From Paracoccaceae bacterium (GTDB lineage Bacteria > Pseudomonadota > Alphaproteobacteria > Rhodobacterales > Rhodobacteraceae): a stretch of DNA of 7,405 nucleotides. How positions within the stretch are numbered: position 1 is the first letter of the stretch; each line of letters starts with the position of its first letter. Below the pieces are notes generated by a model. That model was given only the letters and a program-made list of their open reading frames with translations. It was not told the DNA's origin and did not search any database. The DNA lies in NCBI GenBank assembly GCA_029881635.1, contig JAOUMG010000084.1:1-7405 (forward strand), in the 5' to 3' direction. Shown piece by piece: positions 6,675 to 7,405 of the stretch. The position numbers and the translations under genes were made by a program.

Positions 6675-7328
6675 ATGACCGAGTCCAAGCAAAAAGCCGA
6701 AGCGCCACCAGCACCGCGCAAGCTAAGCCGCGAAGCCCGGCGCCAGCAGTTGATCGAGTCGACGATTGAAACATTGGCGGTCAGGGGGTTTGCACGCACG
6801 ACCCTGACTGATGTTGCCAAGCATGCAGGCCTGTCGCATGGCCTGGTCAATTTCCATTTCGAGACTAAAGACAAGCTTTTGACTGAAACATTGCTGTATC
6901 TGGCAGAGGAATACCGACTGAACTGGACCACAGCGATGGCGGCAGCAAAACCAGACGTCTCACATCAACTTGAAGCTATGCTGAAAGCGGATTTCAACCC
7001 GGCCATCTGCACCGCGTCTCGATTGTCTGCCTGGTGCGCATTCTGGGGCGAAGCACAATGCAGACCTATGTATCAGGATCAGTGCGGATCAAACGATGCA
7101 GCTTACAATGCGTTGCTTGAAAGCCTATGCGCCCAGTTAAACGAGGAGACCGGGCGTTGTGCTAATCCTGAGCGTGTGGCCCGCGTCTTGCGGGTCACGA
7201 CCGAAGGTGTTTGGCTCGACATGATGACGATGAACACCCCCTACATACGCGAAGAGGCGCAACGCACCGTCTTCACCTGTGCAGCAGCCTTTTACCCGGA
7301 CACATTTACAGAAGACGGGCTTAAATAG
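6675..7328 (+). CDS. TetR-family transcriptional regulator, BetI-like
   Basis: This is a 217-residue TetR-type DNA-binding regulator. The N-terminal helix-turn-helix domain lies at about residues 24-70, with TTLTDVAKHAGLSHGLVNFH (42-61) as the core and the usual F-x-x-K-x-x-L-L continuation (62-69). The C-terminal domain has RLSAWCAFWGEAQCRP (116-131) and TEGVWLDM (176-183), which resemble the BetI C-terminal domain (recalled RL.AW.AFW.EA pattern). BetI represses choline/betaine genes and is released by choline. Here the ligand is probably another methylated or quaternary amine, inferred from the neighbours. The start is taken as ATG 6675 because AGGA lies 6 bases upstream (6665-6668). The in-frame GTG at 6630 would add 15 unlikely residues and lacks a clear ribosome binding site. 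Seven cysteines lie in the ligand-binding half. The gene is divergent from the operon it probably controls. Confidence 0.92.
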   Translation: MTESKQKAEAPPAPRKLSREARRQQLIESTIETLAVRGFARTTLTDVAKHAGLSHGLVNFHFETKDKLLTETLLYLAEEYRLNWTTAMAAAKPDVSHQLEAMLKADFNPAICTASRLSAWCAFWGEAQCRPMYQDQCGSNDAAYNALLESLCAQLNEETGRCANPERVARVLRVTTEGVWLDMMTMNTPYIREEAQRTVFTCAAAFYPDTFTEDGLK

Positions 7329-7339
7329 GGGGGACAAGA

Positions 7340-7405
7340 ATGGGTCACAACCATCTGGAACTAATCGGACAAATTGGCGAGTACTGCGATATATTCAATG
7401 TCTGT
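7340..7405 (+). CDS. Start of an unidentified protein-coding gene, cut by window edge
   Basis: An ATG at 7340, 11 bases after the regulator stop, opens a frame with no stop through the last base (22 codons visible: MGHNHLELIGQIGEYCDIFN, then VC). A strong purine-rich ribosome binding site, AGGGGGGA, lies at 7327-7334, 5 bases before the ATG. The short gap implies co-transcription with the BetI-like gene. The fragment has no diagnostic motif, and I do not recognise the family. Confidence 0.6.
   Translation, partial: MGHNHLELIGQIGEYCDIFNVC

Overview
The window (about 55-58% G+C by eye) looks like a catabolic locus from an alphaproteobacterium, most likely Rhodobacterales (roseobacter-type) or a relative. 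I base this on protein style, tightly overlapping genes and a BetI-type regulator. The taxonomic call is inference, since the window holds no rRNA or other phylogenetic marker.

Layout. Five genes on the minus strand run leftward from 6458 and off the left edge. In transcription order they are a class III PLP aminotransferase related to glutamate-1-semialdehyde aminomutase (6458-5106), a PYROXD2/CrtI-like FAD oxidoreductase (5109-3496), a second divergent PYROXD2-like FAD oxidoreductase (3515-1950), a GcvT-family aminomethyltransferase-like protein (1953-757) and the N-terminal part of a GbcA/stachydrine-demethylase-type Rieske non-haem iron oxygenase (747 to beyond base 1). The junctions are 4 bp ATGA, about 20 bp, 4 bp ATGA, and a 9 bp gap, so this is almost certainly one operon. 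Divergent from it is a BetI-like TetR-family regulator (6675-7328, +). It is followed after 11 bp by the start of another plus-strand gene (7340 to the right edge) that cannot be identified from 22 codons. The 216 bp divergent intergenic region contains a compact cluster of TTGAC/GTCAA inverted and direct repeats (about 6551-6596), the likely operator.

How the genes may work together (inference). A Rieske oxygenase of the betaine-demethylating type, a folate-dependent GcvT-like demethylase, two flavin oxidoreductases and an aminotransferase under a BetI-like repressor suggest a pathway that strips and oxidises an N-methylated amine, betaine or amino-acid-like compound. The Rieske enzyme would remove a methyl group oxidatively and GcvT would pass a one-carbon unit to tetrahydrofolate. 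The flavoproteins would oxidise C-N or C-C bonds, and the PLP enzyme would move the amino group. I do not recognise this exact five-gene combination as a characterised pathway, and the substrate cannot be read from the sequence. No mobile elements, CRISPR arrays, tRNAs or rRNAs were seen.
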